Assembly (NCBI GenBank): GCA_033980235.1
Contig: CM067072.1
Span: forward strand, 25,326,192 to 25,390,191
Reading direction: 5' to 3'
DNA length: 64,000 nt
Source of the DNA: Diadema setosum
Lineage: Eukaryota > Echinodermata > Echinoidea > Diadematoida > Diadematidae
Both the position numbers and the translations under genes were made by a program. Numbering within the stretch: position 1 is the stretch's first letter; every line of letters begins with the position of its first letter. The notes beneath the pieces were generated by a model, which was not told where the DNA came from, made no database searches, and was given only the letters and a program-made list of their open reading frames with translations. Below, in pieces: positions 40,431-52,750 of this stretch.

Positions 40431-41980
40431 TATACCTTTTGCTTGTCCCGCACAAGCAATTGCTTGCATTTTCAACAAAAGGGACGTCACGCCTGTGCGA
40501 ACACAAGAACAAAGGCGAGTGTGGCAGCATGCATTTGAAAGGGCATGTGTGTGCAGAAACATTTCCTGACATAGCAGAAGAGCTATGAAATGACACTCAT
40601 AAATGCACACACAGACGCACACACACACAACTATACACACACTCGTATTACTGACTGATTCCCATCACTGCTTACAATAGCCCGCATCTGCCAGATCGCA
40701 CGTGGAGAGACGTCTCCTTGCTCTCCACCGAAGTGAGACATCCTATCTGTTTTTCATCAAATTTTGCTTGCTAACCACTGGACATTCCCGTTGTTGAAAT
40801 GAAAAATTTCTTACTCTACTTAAGAGTAATTTCTTGTAGATTTATACCACTCCTTCACAATTGTTGTCTTTCTTCCATGAATATGAAAATGATACTTAAA
40901 AGGGAACGTCCCAGATAAGCAAAAGCTCAAGCTCATTTTACAGAGCTTGGAAAATCGTAAGCGAATTGCTAGCAAGAACTAGCAAAAGGTATGTTTTATG
41001 CATACGTTTTTAAGCAAATGTTGATCTCTAAGCAATTGCTTGCGGACAGCAAGCAATTGCTTGTACTTGCTAGCAAGAGCTTCTGCTCGCAAGCAATTGC
41101 TTGTTTTTATGCATACGGATTCGAGTAAAAGGCTAGCACAAGCAATTGCTAGCGTTTATGCATCCGGCCCATTGTAAATGATATATGTATATGTTAAATT
41201 TTTTCATACTCTGGAAGGGGTCTAAAGGAATAAACTTCAAAGTTCAAAATTCACATCCATGCCAATGTCGGCCTACTTCCCACCAGGTGTACAGCTGATA
41301 ATTAGTTGCCTTCTGCATGGGTTGGGAGGAGAGACAGCCTCTTGTACAAATCCCCCCTGCTGGGAGTCCCCGAAGGGGCAGCATGCCTGAAAACGGAAAA
41401 TTAGTAGAACATGATGAGTGCACTGAATAATTGTTTAGAACAACAATTTCAAAATAGCATCATTATCAATTTTATATTTTTGTAAGTTTAGGAGTGATAA
41501 GGAAAAAAAGAAAATTGGGAAACCAGAAAAAAGAGAGACTTTCAGAAGATCCCAATTTGTGTTACTTTATATGGAAATAAAATCATTTGAATATAATTGA
41601 CTTGAATGTATCATTAAATAACAAAGAAATGAAATTATCTAAATATATTCACTTATTACATCAGTTAAAATTTTGTTCGAGTAACGAATTGAGTCAAACA
41701 ACATTTTACTAAGTTTTATCTGACACCTTTCTTTCATTTGGGAGGTGGCTTTCAGCAAGTAACAGCATCCTTCCTTACAAGTGCCTGTACAGTATTTAGG
41801 TGGTATTTTAAACTTATATGAGCTTATATTTAAAACCTGAGCTTCCCTCTCTTACATCAAAAAATTAAAGGAATGTTGAAATTCTTGTAGTTATTTCAGA
41901 AGAGATCTATCCCAACCTTAAAAAAAATGACACTCTTTTCTCATGTAAAGCCAGGATAAAAGTTTGATGTGGTGATGGAT
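39993..41980 (-). repeat. Unit 0 (partial), split by a Harbinger-like element
   Basis: Starts inside the intron between modules 2 and 3 (AATAGAACATAATGAGTGCA), is interrupted at 40079-41170 and continues with module 3 at about 41265-41390. Module 3 here has substitutions (FGDSQQGGFVQEA, ISCTPGGK, then a stop), so it is the most decayed copy and lies at the array edge. Confidence 0.75.
40079..41170. mobile_element. ~1.1-kb Harbinger-like non-autonomous element, ATT target duplication
   Basis: Left end GGGCTGAATGCATAAAAC and right end (reverse complement GGGCCGGATGCATAAACG) match. ATT lies on each side (40076-40078, 41171-41173). Sister units read GAGATATTGTAAATAA with nothing inserted, so the boundaries are exact. 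Arms are crowded with the palindrome GCAATTGC (AAGCAATTGCTTG and variants, at least 12 times). The middle holds a ~130-bp direct duplication (GTGCGAACAC, AACAAAGGCG, CCTGACATAGCAG) and a CA microsatellite at 40385-40427. No transposase. Confidence 0.8.
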
Positions 41981-42294
41981 TTTGAATGTGTTAATTACTT
42001 CTGATGAGAGACATGACACTGTATACAAGTATTCAAGGTATCAAGCAGTTAAGCATCACGGTGTATATCAATTCTATTATATTGTTTGTTCAAAACTAAA
42101 TGGTTTTGTTGTAAAAAAAAAAATTGGAACTCCACTGCACAAATTAATTTGATATATCAGAATTGGTCTTAAAAGAGAATCATTCTGCACACATAAAAAT
42201 AATTAGACATCAGAGTCACTCATGTCCATTGGTTCGCCTGAGTCATTAGAGTCATGGCTGGACTCCACCTCTAGGTCACTGTCCAAGTCTTCTG

Positions 42295-42487
42295 TTAGTT
42301 GAGATGTGGTTGTATCCGGTCAACGGGACCGAGTGCCAGATTGTTCCACGGGGGCAATGGTCGGAAGAGGATCAAAATTCCCAATGTATTTACTGTGCAG
42401 CTGGATGATGAGGGGATGGAAGGAGGTACAGCCTCTTGTACAAATCCACGTAGCTGGGACTCTCCAAAGAGGCAGCACACCTTAAAA
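42295..42487 (-). pseudogene. SGNH-like module 1 of unit 1, internally deleted
   Basis: Acceptor CTGTTTTAAG, then VCCLFGESQLRGFVQEAVPP and SIP joined directly to SSSSCTVNTLGI. Units 5 and 6 have ~215 bp more at this point. The same deletion is shared by units 1-4, so they were amplified after it arose. GDS has become GES. Confidence 0.55.
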
Positions 42488-42599
42488 CAGAAAATAAATA
42501 GAACATAATGAGTGCATTGAATAAACTTTTTCTTTGTGACTTTGGGAAACTGTCTCTTGCCCGTTTTCGATTTGAGCACTCTGATTGGCTGGTGAGATT

Positions 42600-42901
42600 T
42601 TCAGTTACCTCAGAGATTTTCTTTGCTGCTTCGAGGGGGTGGCAGAAGTCTCACTGAGCATCCTCGACGGGATGCCCAAGGTCGTTCATTCCCACATCCA
42701 GGATGACTAGTTTGGGCCCATATGGGTATATGAAGTGTTTCACCTCCTAAGTCATATCTGCGCATGTCTTTGCCCACCCACCCCCCCCCCCCCCCTTTCA
42801 GGGGTGCTGGTGATGATCATTTCCTATCTGTTGGGGGTGGAAGATGAGACAGCCTCTTGTACAAATCCATGCAGCTGGGAGTCTATGAAGAGGCAGCATG
42901 C
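42600..42901 (-). pseudogene. SGNH-like module 2 of unit 1 (GMND block, poly-G frameshift)
   Basis: After acceptor CCCTTTTGAG it reads ACCLFIDSQLHGFVQEAV, SSSTPNR, a stop, EMIITSTPERG and then a homopolymeric G tract. Past the tract another frame gives EVKHFIYPYGPKLVILDVGM, NDLGHPVEDAQ. GDS is replaced by IDS. GMND corresponds to SGNH block III. A stop codon and the variable G tract mean no unit encodes a continuous module 2. Equivalent segments lie at 44430-44730, 46250-46545, 48060-48360, 51570-51850 and 53205-53460. Confidence 0.55.
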
Positions 42902-43076
42902 CTCAAAAGGGAAAATAAATTGAACAGAATGAGTGCATTGAATAAACTTTGTCTTTGTGAGTTTGGGAAACTTTGTCTTGCCCGTTTTCTATTTGAGATA
43001 TTGTAAATAATATACGTTACACTTTTCATACTCTGGAAGGGGTCGAAAGGAATAAAGTTCAAAGTTCAAAATTCAC

Positions 43077-43207
43077 CTCCATGGCAATGTCTGCACACTT
43101 CCCCCCAGGTGTAGAGCTGATGATTAGTTGCCTTCTGTATGGGTTGGGAGGAGAGACATCCTCTTGTACGAACCCCCGCAGCTGGGAGTCCCCGAAGAGG
43201 CAGCACG
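43077..43207 (-). CDS. SGNH/GDSL-like exon, module 3 of unit 1 (GDSQ block)
   Basis: Acceptor CCGTTTTCAAG and donor GAG|GTGAAT bracket an open exon: CCLFGDSQLRGFVQEDVSPP, RRQLIISSTPGG, KCADIAMEV. FGDSQLR matches block I of SGNH hydrolases (GDS serine). STPGGKCADIAMEV matches the STPGA--AEL--EV stretch that follows in transposon-associated SGNH domains of fish. The catalytic GxND block is not in this exon but appears in module 2 (LVILDVGMNDLGHPVEDAQ). Identical exons recur in units 2-4, near 44898-45030, 46720-46850 and 48540-48670. Whether any is transcribed is unknown; the exon alone cannot fold as an enzyme. Confidence 0.55.
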
Positions 43208-43804
43208 CTTGAAAACGGAAAATAAGTAGAACATGATGAGTACACTGAAAAATTGTTTAGAACAACAATTTCAAAATAACATCAATATCAATTTTATATT
43301 TTTGTAAGTTTAGGAGTGATGAGGAAAAAAGAAAATTTAGCAAACCAGAAAAAGGGAGACTTTCAGAAGATCCCAATTTGTGTTACTTTTTTATGGAAAT
43401 AAAATCATTTGAATATAATTGACTTAAATGTATCATTGAATTTACAAAAAAATGAAATTATCTAAATATATTCAGTTATTACATCAGTTAAAATTTTGTT
43501 TGAGTAACAAATTGAGTCGTACAACATTTTACTAAGTTTTATCTGACACCTTTCTTTCATTTGGGAGGGGGCTTTCAGCAAGTAACAGGCCCCCTTCCTT
43601 ACAAGTGCCTGTACAGTATTTAGGTGGTATTTTAAACTTATATGAGCTTATATTTAAAACCTGAGCTTCCCTCTCTTACATCAAAAAATTAAAGGAATGT
43701 TGAAATTCTTGTAGTTATTTCAGAAGAGATCTATCCCAACCTTAAAAAAAATGACACTCTTTTCTCATGTTAAGCCAAGATAAAAGTTTGATGTGGTGAT
43801 GGAT

Positions 43805-45626
43805 TTTGAATGTGTTAATTACTTCTGATGAGAGACATGACACTGTATACAAGTATTCAAGGTATCAAGCAGTTAAGCATCACGGTGTATATCAATTCTA
43901 TTATATTGTTTGTTCAAAACTAAATGGTTTTGTTGTAAAAAAAAAAAATTGGAACTCCACTGCACAAATTAATTTGATATATCAGAATTGGTCTTAAAAG
44001 AGAATCATTCTGCACACATAAAAATAATTAGACATCAGAGTCACTCATGTCCATTGGTTCGCCTGAGTCATCAGAGTCATGGCTGGACTCCACCTCTAGG
44101 TCACTGTCCAAGTCTTCTGTTAGTTGAGATGTGGTTGTATCCGGTCAACGAGACCGAGCGCCAGATTGTTCCACGGGGGCAATGGTCGGAAGAGGATCAA
44201 AATTCCCAATATATTTACTGTGCAGCTGGATGATGAGGGGATGGAAGGAGGTACAGCCTCTTGTACAAATCCACGTAGCTGGGACTCTCCGAAGAGGCAG
44301 CACACCTTAAAACAGAAAATAAATAGAACATAATGAGTGCATTGAATAAACTTTTTCTTTGTGACTTTGGGAAACTGTCTCTTGCCCGTTTTCGATTTGA
44401 GCACTCTGATTGGCTGGTGAGATTTTCAGTTACCTCAGAGATTTTCTTTGCTGCTTCGAGGGGGTGGCAGAAGTCTCACTGAGCATCCTCGACGGGATGC
44501 CCAAGGTCGTTCATCCCCACATCCAGGATGACTAGTTTGGGCCCATGGGTATATGAAGTGTTTCACCTCCTAAGTCATATCTGCGCATGTCTTTGCCCAC
44601 CCACCCCCCCCCCCCCTTTCAGGGGTGCTGGTGATGATCATTTCCTATCTGTTGGGGGTGGAAGATGAGACAGCCTCTTGTACAAATCCATGCAGCTGGG
44701 AGTCTATGAAGAGGCAGCATGCCTCAAAAGGGAAAATAAATTGAACAGAATGAGTGCATTGAATAAACTTTGTCTTTGTGAGTTTGGGAAACTTTGTCTT
44801 GCCCGTTTTCTATTTGAGATATTGTAAATAATATACGTTACACTTTTCATACTCTGGAAGGGGTCGAAAGGAATAAAGTTCAAAGTTCAAAATTCACCTC
44901 CATGGCAATGTCTGCACACTTCCCCCCAGGTGTAGAGCTGATGATTAGTTGCCTTCTGTATGGGTTGGGAGGAGAGACATCCTCTTGTACGAACCCCCGC
45001 AGCTGGGAGTCCCCGAAGAGGCAGCACGCTTGAAAACGGAAAATAAGTAGAACATGATGAGTACACTGAAAAATTGTTTAGAACAACAATTTCAAAATAA
45101 CATCAATATCAATTTTATATTTTTGTAAGTTTAGGAGTGATGAGGAAAAAAGAAAATTTAGCAAACCAGAAAAAGGGAGACTTTCAGAAGATCCCAATTT
45201 GTGTTACTTTTTTATGGAAATAAAATCATTTGAATATAATTGACTTAAATGTATCATTGAATTTACAAAAAAATGAAATTATCTAAATATATTCAGTTAT
45301 TACATCAGTTAAAATTTTGTTTGAGTAACAAATTGAGTCGTACAACATTTTACTAAGTTTTATCTGACACCTTTCTTTCATTTGGGAGGGGGCTTTCAGC
45401 AAGTAACAGGCCCCCTTCCTTACAAGTGCCTGTACAGTATTTAGGTGGTATTTTAAACTTATATGAGCTTATATTTAAAACCTGAGCTTCCCTCTCTTAC
45501 ATCAAAAAATTAAAGGAATGTTGAAATTCTTGTAGTTATTTCAGAAGAGATCTATCCCAACCTTAAAAAAAAATGACATTCTTTTCTCATGTTAAGCCAA
45601 GATAAAAGTTTGATGTGGTGATGGAT
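43805..45626 (-). repeat. Unit 2 of the SGNH array
   Basis: 1822 bp, almost identical to unit 1. C-tract in module 2 is 13 long. Confidence 0.85.
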
Positions 45627-47447
45627 TTTGAATGTGTTAATTACTTCTGATGAGAGACATGACACTGTATACAAGTATTCAAGGTATCAAGCAGTTAAGC
45701 ATCACGGTGTATATCAATTCTATTATATTGTTTGTTCAAAACTAAATGGTTTTGTTGTAAAAAAAAAAAATTGGAACTCCACTGCACAAATTAATTTGAT
45801 ATATCAGAATTGGTCTTAAAAGAGAATCATTCTGCACACATAAAAATAATTAGACATCAGAGTCACTCATGTCCATTGGTTCGCCTGAGTCATCAGAGTC
45901 ATGGCTGGACTCCACCTCTAGGTCACTGTCCAAGTCTTCTGTTAGTTGAGATGTGGTTGTATCCGGTCAACGGGACCGAGTGCCAGATTGTTCCACGGGG
46001 GCAATGGTCGGAAGAGGATCAAAATTCCCAATATATTTACTGTGCAGCTGGATGATGAGGGGATGGAAGGAGGTACAGCCTCTTGTACAAATCCACGTAG
46101 CTCGGACTCTCCGAAGAGGCAGCACACCTTAAAACAGAAAATAAATAGAACATAATGAGTGCATTGAATAAACTTTTTCTTTGTGACTTTGGGAAACTGT
46201 CTCTTGCCCGTTTTCGATTTGAGCACTCTGATTGGCTGGTGAGATTTTCAGTTACCTCAGAGATTTTCTTTGCTGCTTCGAGGGGGTGGCAGAAGTCTCA
46301 CTGAGCATCCTCGACGGGATGCCCAAGGTCGTTCATCCATACATCCAGGATGACTAGTTTGGGCCCATATGGGTATATGAAGTGTTTCACCTCCTAAGTC
46401 ATATCTGCGCATGTCTTTGCCCACCCACCCCCCCCCCCTTTCAGGGGTGCTGGTGATGATCATTTCCTATCTGTTGGGGGTGGAAGATGAGACAGCCTCT
46501 TGTACAAATCCATGCAGCTGGGAGTCTATGAAGAGGCAGCATGCCTCAAAAGGGAAAATAAATTGAACATAATGAGTGCATTGAATAAACTTTGTCTTTG
46601 TGAGTTTGGGAAACTTTGTCTTGCCCGTTTTCTATTTGAGATATTGTAAATAATATACGTTACACTTTTCATACTCTGGAAGGGGTCGAAAGGAATAAAG
46701 TTCAAAGTTCAAAATTCACCTCCATGGCAATGTCTGCACACTTCCCCCCAGGTGTAGAGCTGATGATTAGTTGCCTTCTGTATGGGTTGGGAGGAGAGAC
46801 ATCTTCTTGTACGAACCCCCGCAGCTGGGAGTCCCCGAAGAGGCAGCACGCTTGAAAACGGAAAATAAGTAGAACATGATGAGTACACTGAAAAATTGTT
46901 TAGAACAACAATTTCAAAATAACATCAATATCAATTTTATATTTTTGTAAGTTTAGGAGTGATGAGGAAAAAAGAAAATTTAGCAAACCAGAAAAAGGGA
47001 GACTTTCAGAAGATCCCAATTTGTGTTACTTTTTTATGGAAATAAAATCATTTGAATATAATTGACTTAAATGTATCATTGAATTTACAAAAAAATGAAA
47101 TTATCTAAATATATTCAGTTATTACATCAGTTAAAATTTTGTTTGAGTAACAAATTGAGTCGCATAACATTTTACTAAGTTTTATCTGACACCTTTCTTT
47201 CATTTGGGAGGGGGCTTTCAGCAAGTAACAGGCCCCCTTCCTTACAAGTGCCTGTACAGTATTTAGGTGGTATTTTAAACTTATATGAGCTTATATTTAA
47301 AACCTGAGCTTCCCTCTCTTACATCAAAAAATTAAAGGAATGTTGAAATTCTTGTAGTTATTTCAGAAGAGATCTATCCCAACCTTAAAAAAAATGACAT
47401 TCTTTTCTCATGTTAAGCCAAGATAAAAGTTTGATGTGGTGATGGAT
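45627..47447 (-). repeat. Unit 3 of the SGNH array
   Basis: 1821 bp, almost identical to unit 2. C-tract in module 2 is 11 long. Confidence 0.85.
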
Positions 47448-49101
47448 TTTGAATGTGTTAATTACTTCTGATGAGAGACATGACACTGTATACAAGTATT
47501 CATGGTATCAAGCAGTTAAGCATCACGGTGTATATCAATTCTATTATATTGTTTGTTCAAAACTAAATGGTTTTGTTGTAAAAAAAAAATTGGAACTCCA
47601 CTGCACAAATTAATTTGATATATCAGAATTGGTCTTAAAAGAGAATCATTCTGCACACATAAAAATAATTAGACATCAGAGTCACTCATGTCCATTGGTT
47701 CGCCTGAGTCATCAGAGTCATGGCTGGACTCCACCTCTAGGTCACTGTCCAAGTCTTCTGTTAGTTGAGATGTGGTTGTATCCGGTCAACGGGACCGAGT
47801 GCCAGATTGTTCCACGGGGCAATGGTCGGAAGAGGATCAAATTTCCCAATGTATTTACTGTGCAGCTGGATGATGAGGGGATGGAAGGAGGTACAGCCTC
47901 TTGTACAAATCCATGTAGCTGGGACTCTCCGAAGAGGCAGCACACCTTAAAACAGAAAATAAATAGAACATAATGAGTGCATTGAATAAACTTTTTCTTT
48001 GTGACTTTGGGAAACTGTCTCTTGCCCGTTTTCGATTTGAGCACTCTGATTGGCTGGTGAGATTTTCAGTTACCTCAGAGATTTTCTTTGCTGCTTCGAG
48101 GGGGTGGCAGAAGTCTCACTGAGCATCCTCGACGGGATGCCCAAGGTCGTTCATCCCCACATCCAGGATGACTAGTTTGGGCCCATATGGGTATATGAAG
48201 TGTTTCACCTCCTAAGTCATATCTGCGCATGTCTTTGCCCACCCCCCCCCCCCCCCCCCCCTTTCAGGGGTGCTGGTGATGATCATTTCCTATCTGTTGG
48301 GGGTGGAAGATGAGACAGCCTCTTGTACAAATCCATGCAGCTGGGAGTCTATGAAGAGGCAGCATGCCTCAAAAGGGAAAATAAATTGAACATAATGAGT
48401 GCATTGAATAAACTTTGTCTTTGTGAGTTTAGGAAACTTTGTCTTGCCCGTTTTCTATTTGAGATATTGTAAATAATATACGTTACACTTTTCATACTCT
48501 GGAAGGGGTCTAAAGGAATAAAGTTCAAAGTTCAAAATTCACCTCCATGGCAATGTCTGCACACTTCCCCCCAGGTGTAGAGCTGATGATTAGTTGCCTT
48601 CTGTATGGGTTGGGAGGAGAGACATCCTCTTGTACGAACCCCCGCAGCTGGGAGTCCCCGAAGAGGCAGCACGCTTGAAAACGGAAAATAAGTAGAACAT
48701 GATGAGTACACTGAAAAATTGTTTAGAACAACAATTTCAAAATAACATCAATATCAATTTTATATTTTTGTAAGTTTAGGAGTGATGAGGAAAAAAGAAA
48801 ATTTAGCAAACCAGAAAAGGGGAGACTTTCAGAAGATGGAAATAAAATCATTTGAATATAATTGACTTAAATGTATCATTGAATTTACAAAAAAATGAAA
48901 TTATCTAAATATATTCAGTTATTACATCAGTTAAAATTTTGTTTGAGTAACAAATTGAGTCGCACAACATTTTACTAAGTTTTATCTGACACCTTTCTTT
49001 CATTTGGGAGGGGGCTTTCAGCAAGTAACAGGCCCCCTTCCTTACAAGTGCCTGTACAGTATTTAGGTGGTATTTTAAACTTATATGAGCTTATATTTAA
49101 A
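47448..49101 (-). repeat. Unit 4 of the SGNH array, truncated by a rearrangement
   Basis: Same as units 1-3 up to TTATATTTAAAA at 49102, where the remaining ~170 bp of spacer and the start of the next unit are missing. Also lacks ~20 bp in the spacer at 48838 (AGAAGATGGAAATAAAATC). C-tract 20 long. Confidence 0.8.
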
Positions 49102-50568
49102 ATGGCAATGTCTGCACACTTCCCCCCAGGTGTAGAATGGGCCTTGAAATAGAATCATTCTGCACACATAGACATCAGAGTCACTCATGTCCATTGGTTC
49201 GCCTGAGTCATCAGAGTCACGGCTGGACTCCACCTCTAGGTCACTGTCCAAGTCTTCTGTTAGTTGAGATGTGGTGGTATCCGGTCAAGGGGATTGAGTA
49301 CCAGATTGTTCCACAGGGCAATGGTCGGCAGAGGATCAAAATTCCCAATATCTTTACTGCGCAGCTGGATGATGAGGGCATGTGAGAAAGTAGCATCTGT
49401 CAGAACTGTCCAGAGTGTGGTTTTGACCAGCTAAATGTCAACTGAAGCCACGCTCTGCATCTGCCAAACCTGCTGGGGTGTCTAGTTCAAGGCTATACGG
49501 GTATATGAAGTGTTTCACCTCCTGAGTCATATCTGCATATGTCCCCCGCCCCCTTCCAGGAGTGCTGGTGATGATCATTTGACATCTGTGCGGGATGGAA
49601 GGTGGTACAGCCTCTTGTACAAATCCACATAGCTGGTAGACTGCGAAGAGGCAGCACACCTAAAAACAGAAATTAAATAGAACATAATGAGTGCATTGAA
49701 TAAACTTTGTCTTTGTAACTTTGGGAAACTTTGTCTTGCCCGTTTTCAATTTGAGATATTGTAAATAATATACGTTACATTTTTCATACTCTGGAAGGGG
49801 TCTAAAGGAATAAAGTTCAAAGTTCAAAATTTTCCTCCATGCCAATGTCTGCACATTTCCCCCCAGGGATGCAGTTGATGATGAGTTGCCTTCTGGATGG
49901 ATTGGGAGGAGGGACATCCTCTTGTATGAACCCCCCGCAGCTGGGAGTCCCCGAAGAGGCAGCACGCCTGAAAACGGAAAATTAGTAGAACATGATGAGT
50001 GCATTGAATAATTGTTTAGAACAACAATTTCAAAATAACATCAATATTAATTTTATATTTTTGTAAATTTAGGAGTGATAAGGAGAAAAGAAAATTGGGT
50101 AAACTAGAAAAGGGAGACTTTCAGAAGATCCCAATTTGTGTTACTTTATATGGAAATAAAATCATTTGAATATAATCGACTTGAATGTATCATTAAATAA
50201 CAAAGAAATGAAATTATCTAAATATATTCAGTTATTACATCAGTTAAAATTTTGTTTGAGTAACGAATTGAGTCACACAACGTTTTACTAAGTTTTGCCA
50301 AACACCTTACTTTCTTTCATTTGGGAGGGGGCTTTCAGCAAGTAACAGCCCCCTTCCTTACAAGTGCCTGTACAGTATTTAGGTGGTATTTTTAAACTTA
50401 TATGAGCTTATATTTAAAACCTGAGCATCCCTCTCTTACATTAAAAAATTAAAGGAATGTTACAATTCTTGTAGAGTTATTTCAGAAGAGGTCCATCCCA
50501 ACCTTAAAAAAAAAATGACACTCTTGTCTCATGTAAAGCCAGGATAAAAGTTTGATGTGGTGATGGAT
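49102..50568 (-). repeat. Unit 5 of the SGNH array, lacks module 2
   Basis: Begins with a ~34-bp patch copied from module 3 (TGGCAATGTCTGCACACTTC, 49103-49136) at the rearrangement joint. It has a full-length module 1 (49380-49670: ADMTQEVKHFIYPY and ITSTPGRGRG) and then goes straight to module 3 (about 49850-49975). Confidence 0.75.
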
Positions 50569-52750
50569 TTTGAATGTGTTAATTACTTCTGATGAGAGAC
50601 ATGACACTGTATACAAGTATTCAAGGTATCAAGCAGTTAAGCATCACGGTGTATATCAATTCTATTATGTTGTTTGTTCAAAATTAAATGGTTTTGTTGT
50701 AAAATATAATTGGAACTCCACTGCACAAATTAATTTGATATATCAGAATTGGTCTTCAAGAGTATCATTCTGCACACATAAAAATAATTAGACATCAGAG
50801 TCACTCATGTCCATTGGTTCGCCTGAGTCATCAGAGTCATGGCTGGACTCCACCTCTAGGTCACTGTCCAAGTCTTCTGCTAGTTGAGATGTGGTGGTAT
50901 CCGGTCAACGGGACCGAGTGCCAGATTGTTCCACGGGGGCAATGGTCGGCAGAGGATCAAAATTCCCAACATCTTTACTGTGCAGCTGGATGATGAGGGC
51001 ACGTGAGAAAGTGGCATCTGTCAGAGCTTTCCAGAGTGTGGTTTTGACCAGCTTGAAGTCAACTGAAACCACGCTCTGCATCTGCCAAACACTCTGGGGT
51101 GACTAGTTCAGGCCTATACGGGTATATGAAGTGTTTCACCTCCTGAGTCATATCTGCATATGTCCCCCGCCCCCTTCCAGGGGTGCTGGTGATGAGCATT
51201 TGACATCTGTGCGGGATGGAAGGTGGTACAGCCTCTTGTACAAATCCACGTAGCTGGGAGTCTGCGAAGAGGCAGCACACCTAAAAACAGAAAAAAATAG
51301 AACATAATGAGTGCATTGAATAAACTTTGTCTTTTTGACTTTGGGAAAATTTGTCTTGCCCATTTTCAAGTTAAGAACTCTGATTGGCTGTTGAGATTGT
51401 CAGTTACCTCAGAGCTTTTCTTCGCTACCTCGAGGAGGTGGTTGGAGTCTCTGTGAGTGTCCTTGACAGGACACTCCAGGTCATTCGTCCTCACTACCTG
51501 GATGCCCATTTTCGATTTGAGCACTCTGATTGGCTGGTGAGATTGTCAGTTCCCTCGGAGCTTTTCTTTGCTGCCTCGAGGGGGTGGCAGAAGTCTCGCT
51601 GGCTGAGCATCCTCGACTGGATGACCAAGGTCGTTCATCCCCACATCCAGGATGACTAGTTTGGGCCCATATGGGTATATGAAGTGTTTCATCTCCTAAT
51701 TCATATCTGTGCATGTCCTTGCCCCCCCCCCCCCCCCCCCCCTTTCAGGGGTGCTGGTGATGATCATTTGCCATCTGTTGGGGGTGGAAGGTGCGACAGC
51801 CTCTCGTACAAATCCATTCAGCTGGGAGTCTATGAAGAGGCAGCACGCCTCAAAAGGGAAAATAAATTGAACATAATGAGTGCATTGAATAAACTTTGTC
51901 TTTGTGACTTCGGGAAACTTTGTCTTGCCCGTTTTCAATTTGAGATATTGTAAATAATATATGTTACATTTTTCATACTCTGGTAGGGGTCGAAAGGAAT
52001 GAAGTTCAAAGTTCAAAATTCACCTCCATGGCAATGTCGGCACATTTCCCCCCAGGGATGCAGTTGATGATGAGTTGCCTTCTGTGTGGGTTGGGAGGAG
52101 AGACATCCTCTTGTATGAACCCCCGCAGCTGGGAGTCCCCGAAGAGGCGGCACGCCTGAAAACGGAAAATTAGTCGAACATGATGAGTGCATTGAATAAT
52201 TGTTTAGAACAACAATTTCAAAATAACATCAATATTAATTTTATATTTTTGTAAGTTTAGGAGTGATAAGGAAAAAAGAAAATTGGGCAAACCAGAAAAG
52301 GGAGACTTTCAGAAGATCCCAATTTGTGTTACTTTATATGGAAATAAAGTCATTTGAATACAATTGACTTGAATGTGTCATTGAATAACAAAGAAATGAA
52401 ATTATCTAAATATATTCACTTATTACATCAGTTAAAATTTTGTTTGAGTAACGAATTGAGTCACACAACATTTTACTAAGTGTATCGGACACCTTTCTTT
52501 CATTTGGGAGGGGGCTTTCAGCAAGTAACAGGGCCCCTTCCTTACAAGTGCCTGTACAGTATTTAGGTGGTATTTTTAAACTTATATGAGCTTATATTTA
52601 AAACCTGAGCTTCCCTCTCTTACATCATAAAATTAAAGGAATGTTTAAATTCTTGTAGAGTTATTTCAGAAGAGATCCATCCCAACCTTAAAAAAAAATG
52701 ACACTCTTGTCTCATGTAAAGCCAGGATAAAAGTTTGATGTGGTGATGGA
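50569..52750 (-). repeat. Unit 6 of the SGNH array, extended
   Basis: 2182 bp. It carries full-length module 1 (about 50960-51285), a duplicated GMND-tail segment (51384-51520 and 51520-51660), module 2 with a 21-C tract, and module 3 (52020-52160). Confidence 0.75.
50790..51285 (-). pseudogene. Full-length SGNH-like module 1 with tail, unit 6
   Basis: Reads CCLFADSQLRGFVQEAVPPS, MLITSTPGRGRGTYADMTQE, VKHFIYPYRPELVTPE. In the overlapping frame come QSVVSVDFKLVKTTLWKALT, ATFSRALIIQLHSKDVGNFD and PLPTIAPVEQSGTRSR, then TGA. After the TGA the same frame stays open for 38 codons, ending DSDDSGEPMDMSDSDV. GDS is changed to ADS, and the switch of frame between PELV and QSVVS needs either a splice or a frameshift. 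The same TGA recurs in all other copies. Confidence 0.5.

Larger units (their letters stand above)
41981..43804 (-). repeat. Unit 1 of the SGNH array
   Basis: Full unit of 1824 bp. Module 3 at 43077-43207, module 2 at about 42600-42901, shortened module 1 at about 42295-42487, acidic tail 42196-42290. Its C-tract in module 2 is 15 long. Confidence 0.85.

Noticed and set aside
40030..41170. Clustered GCAATTGC palindromes as a CRISPR-like or origin array
   Set aside because: The spacing is irregular, there are no unique equal-length spacers, and the cluster is bounded by TIRs and target duplications of a transposon in an animal genome.
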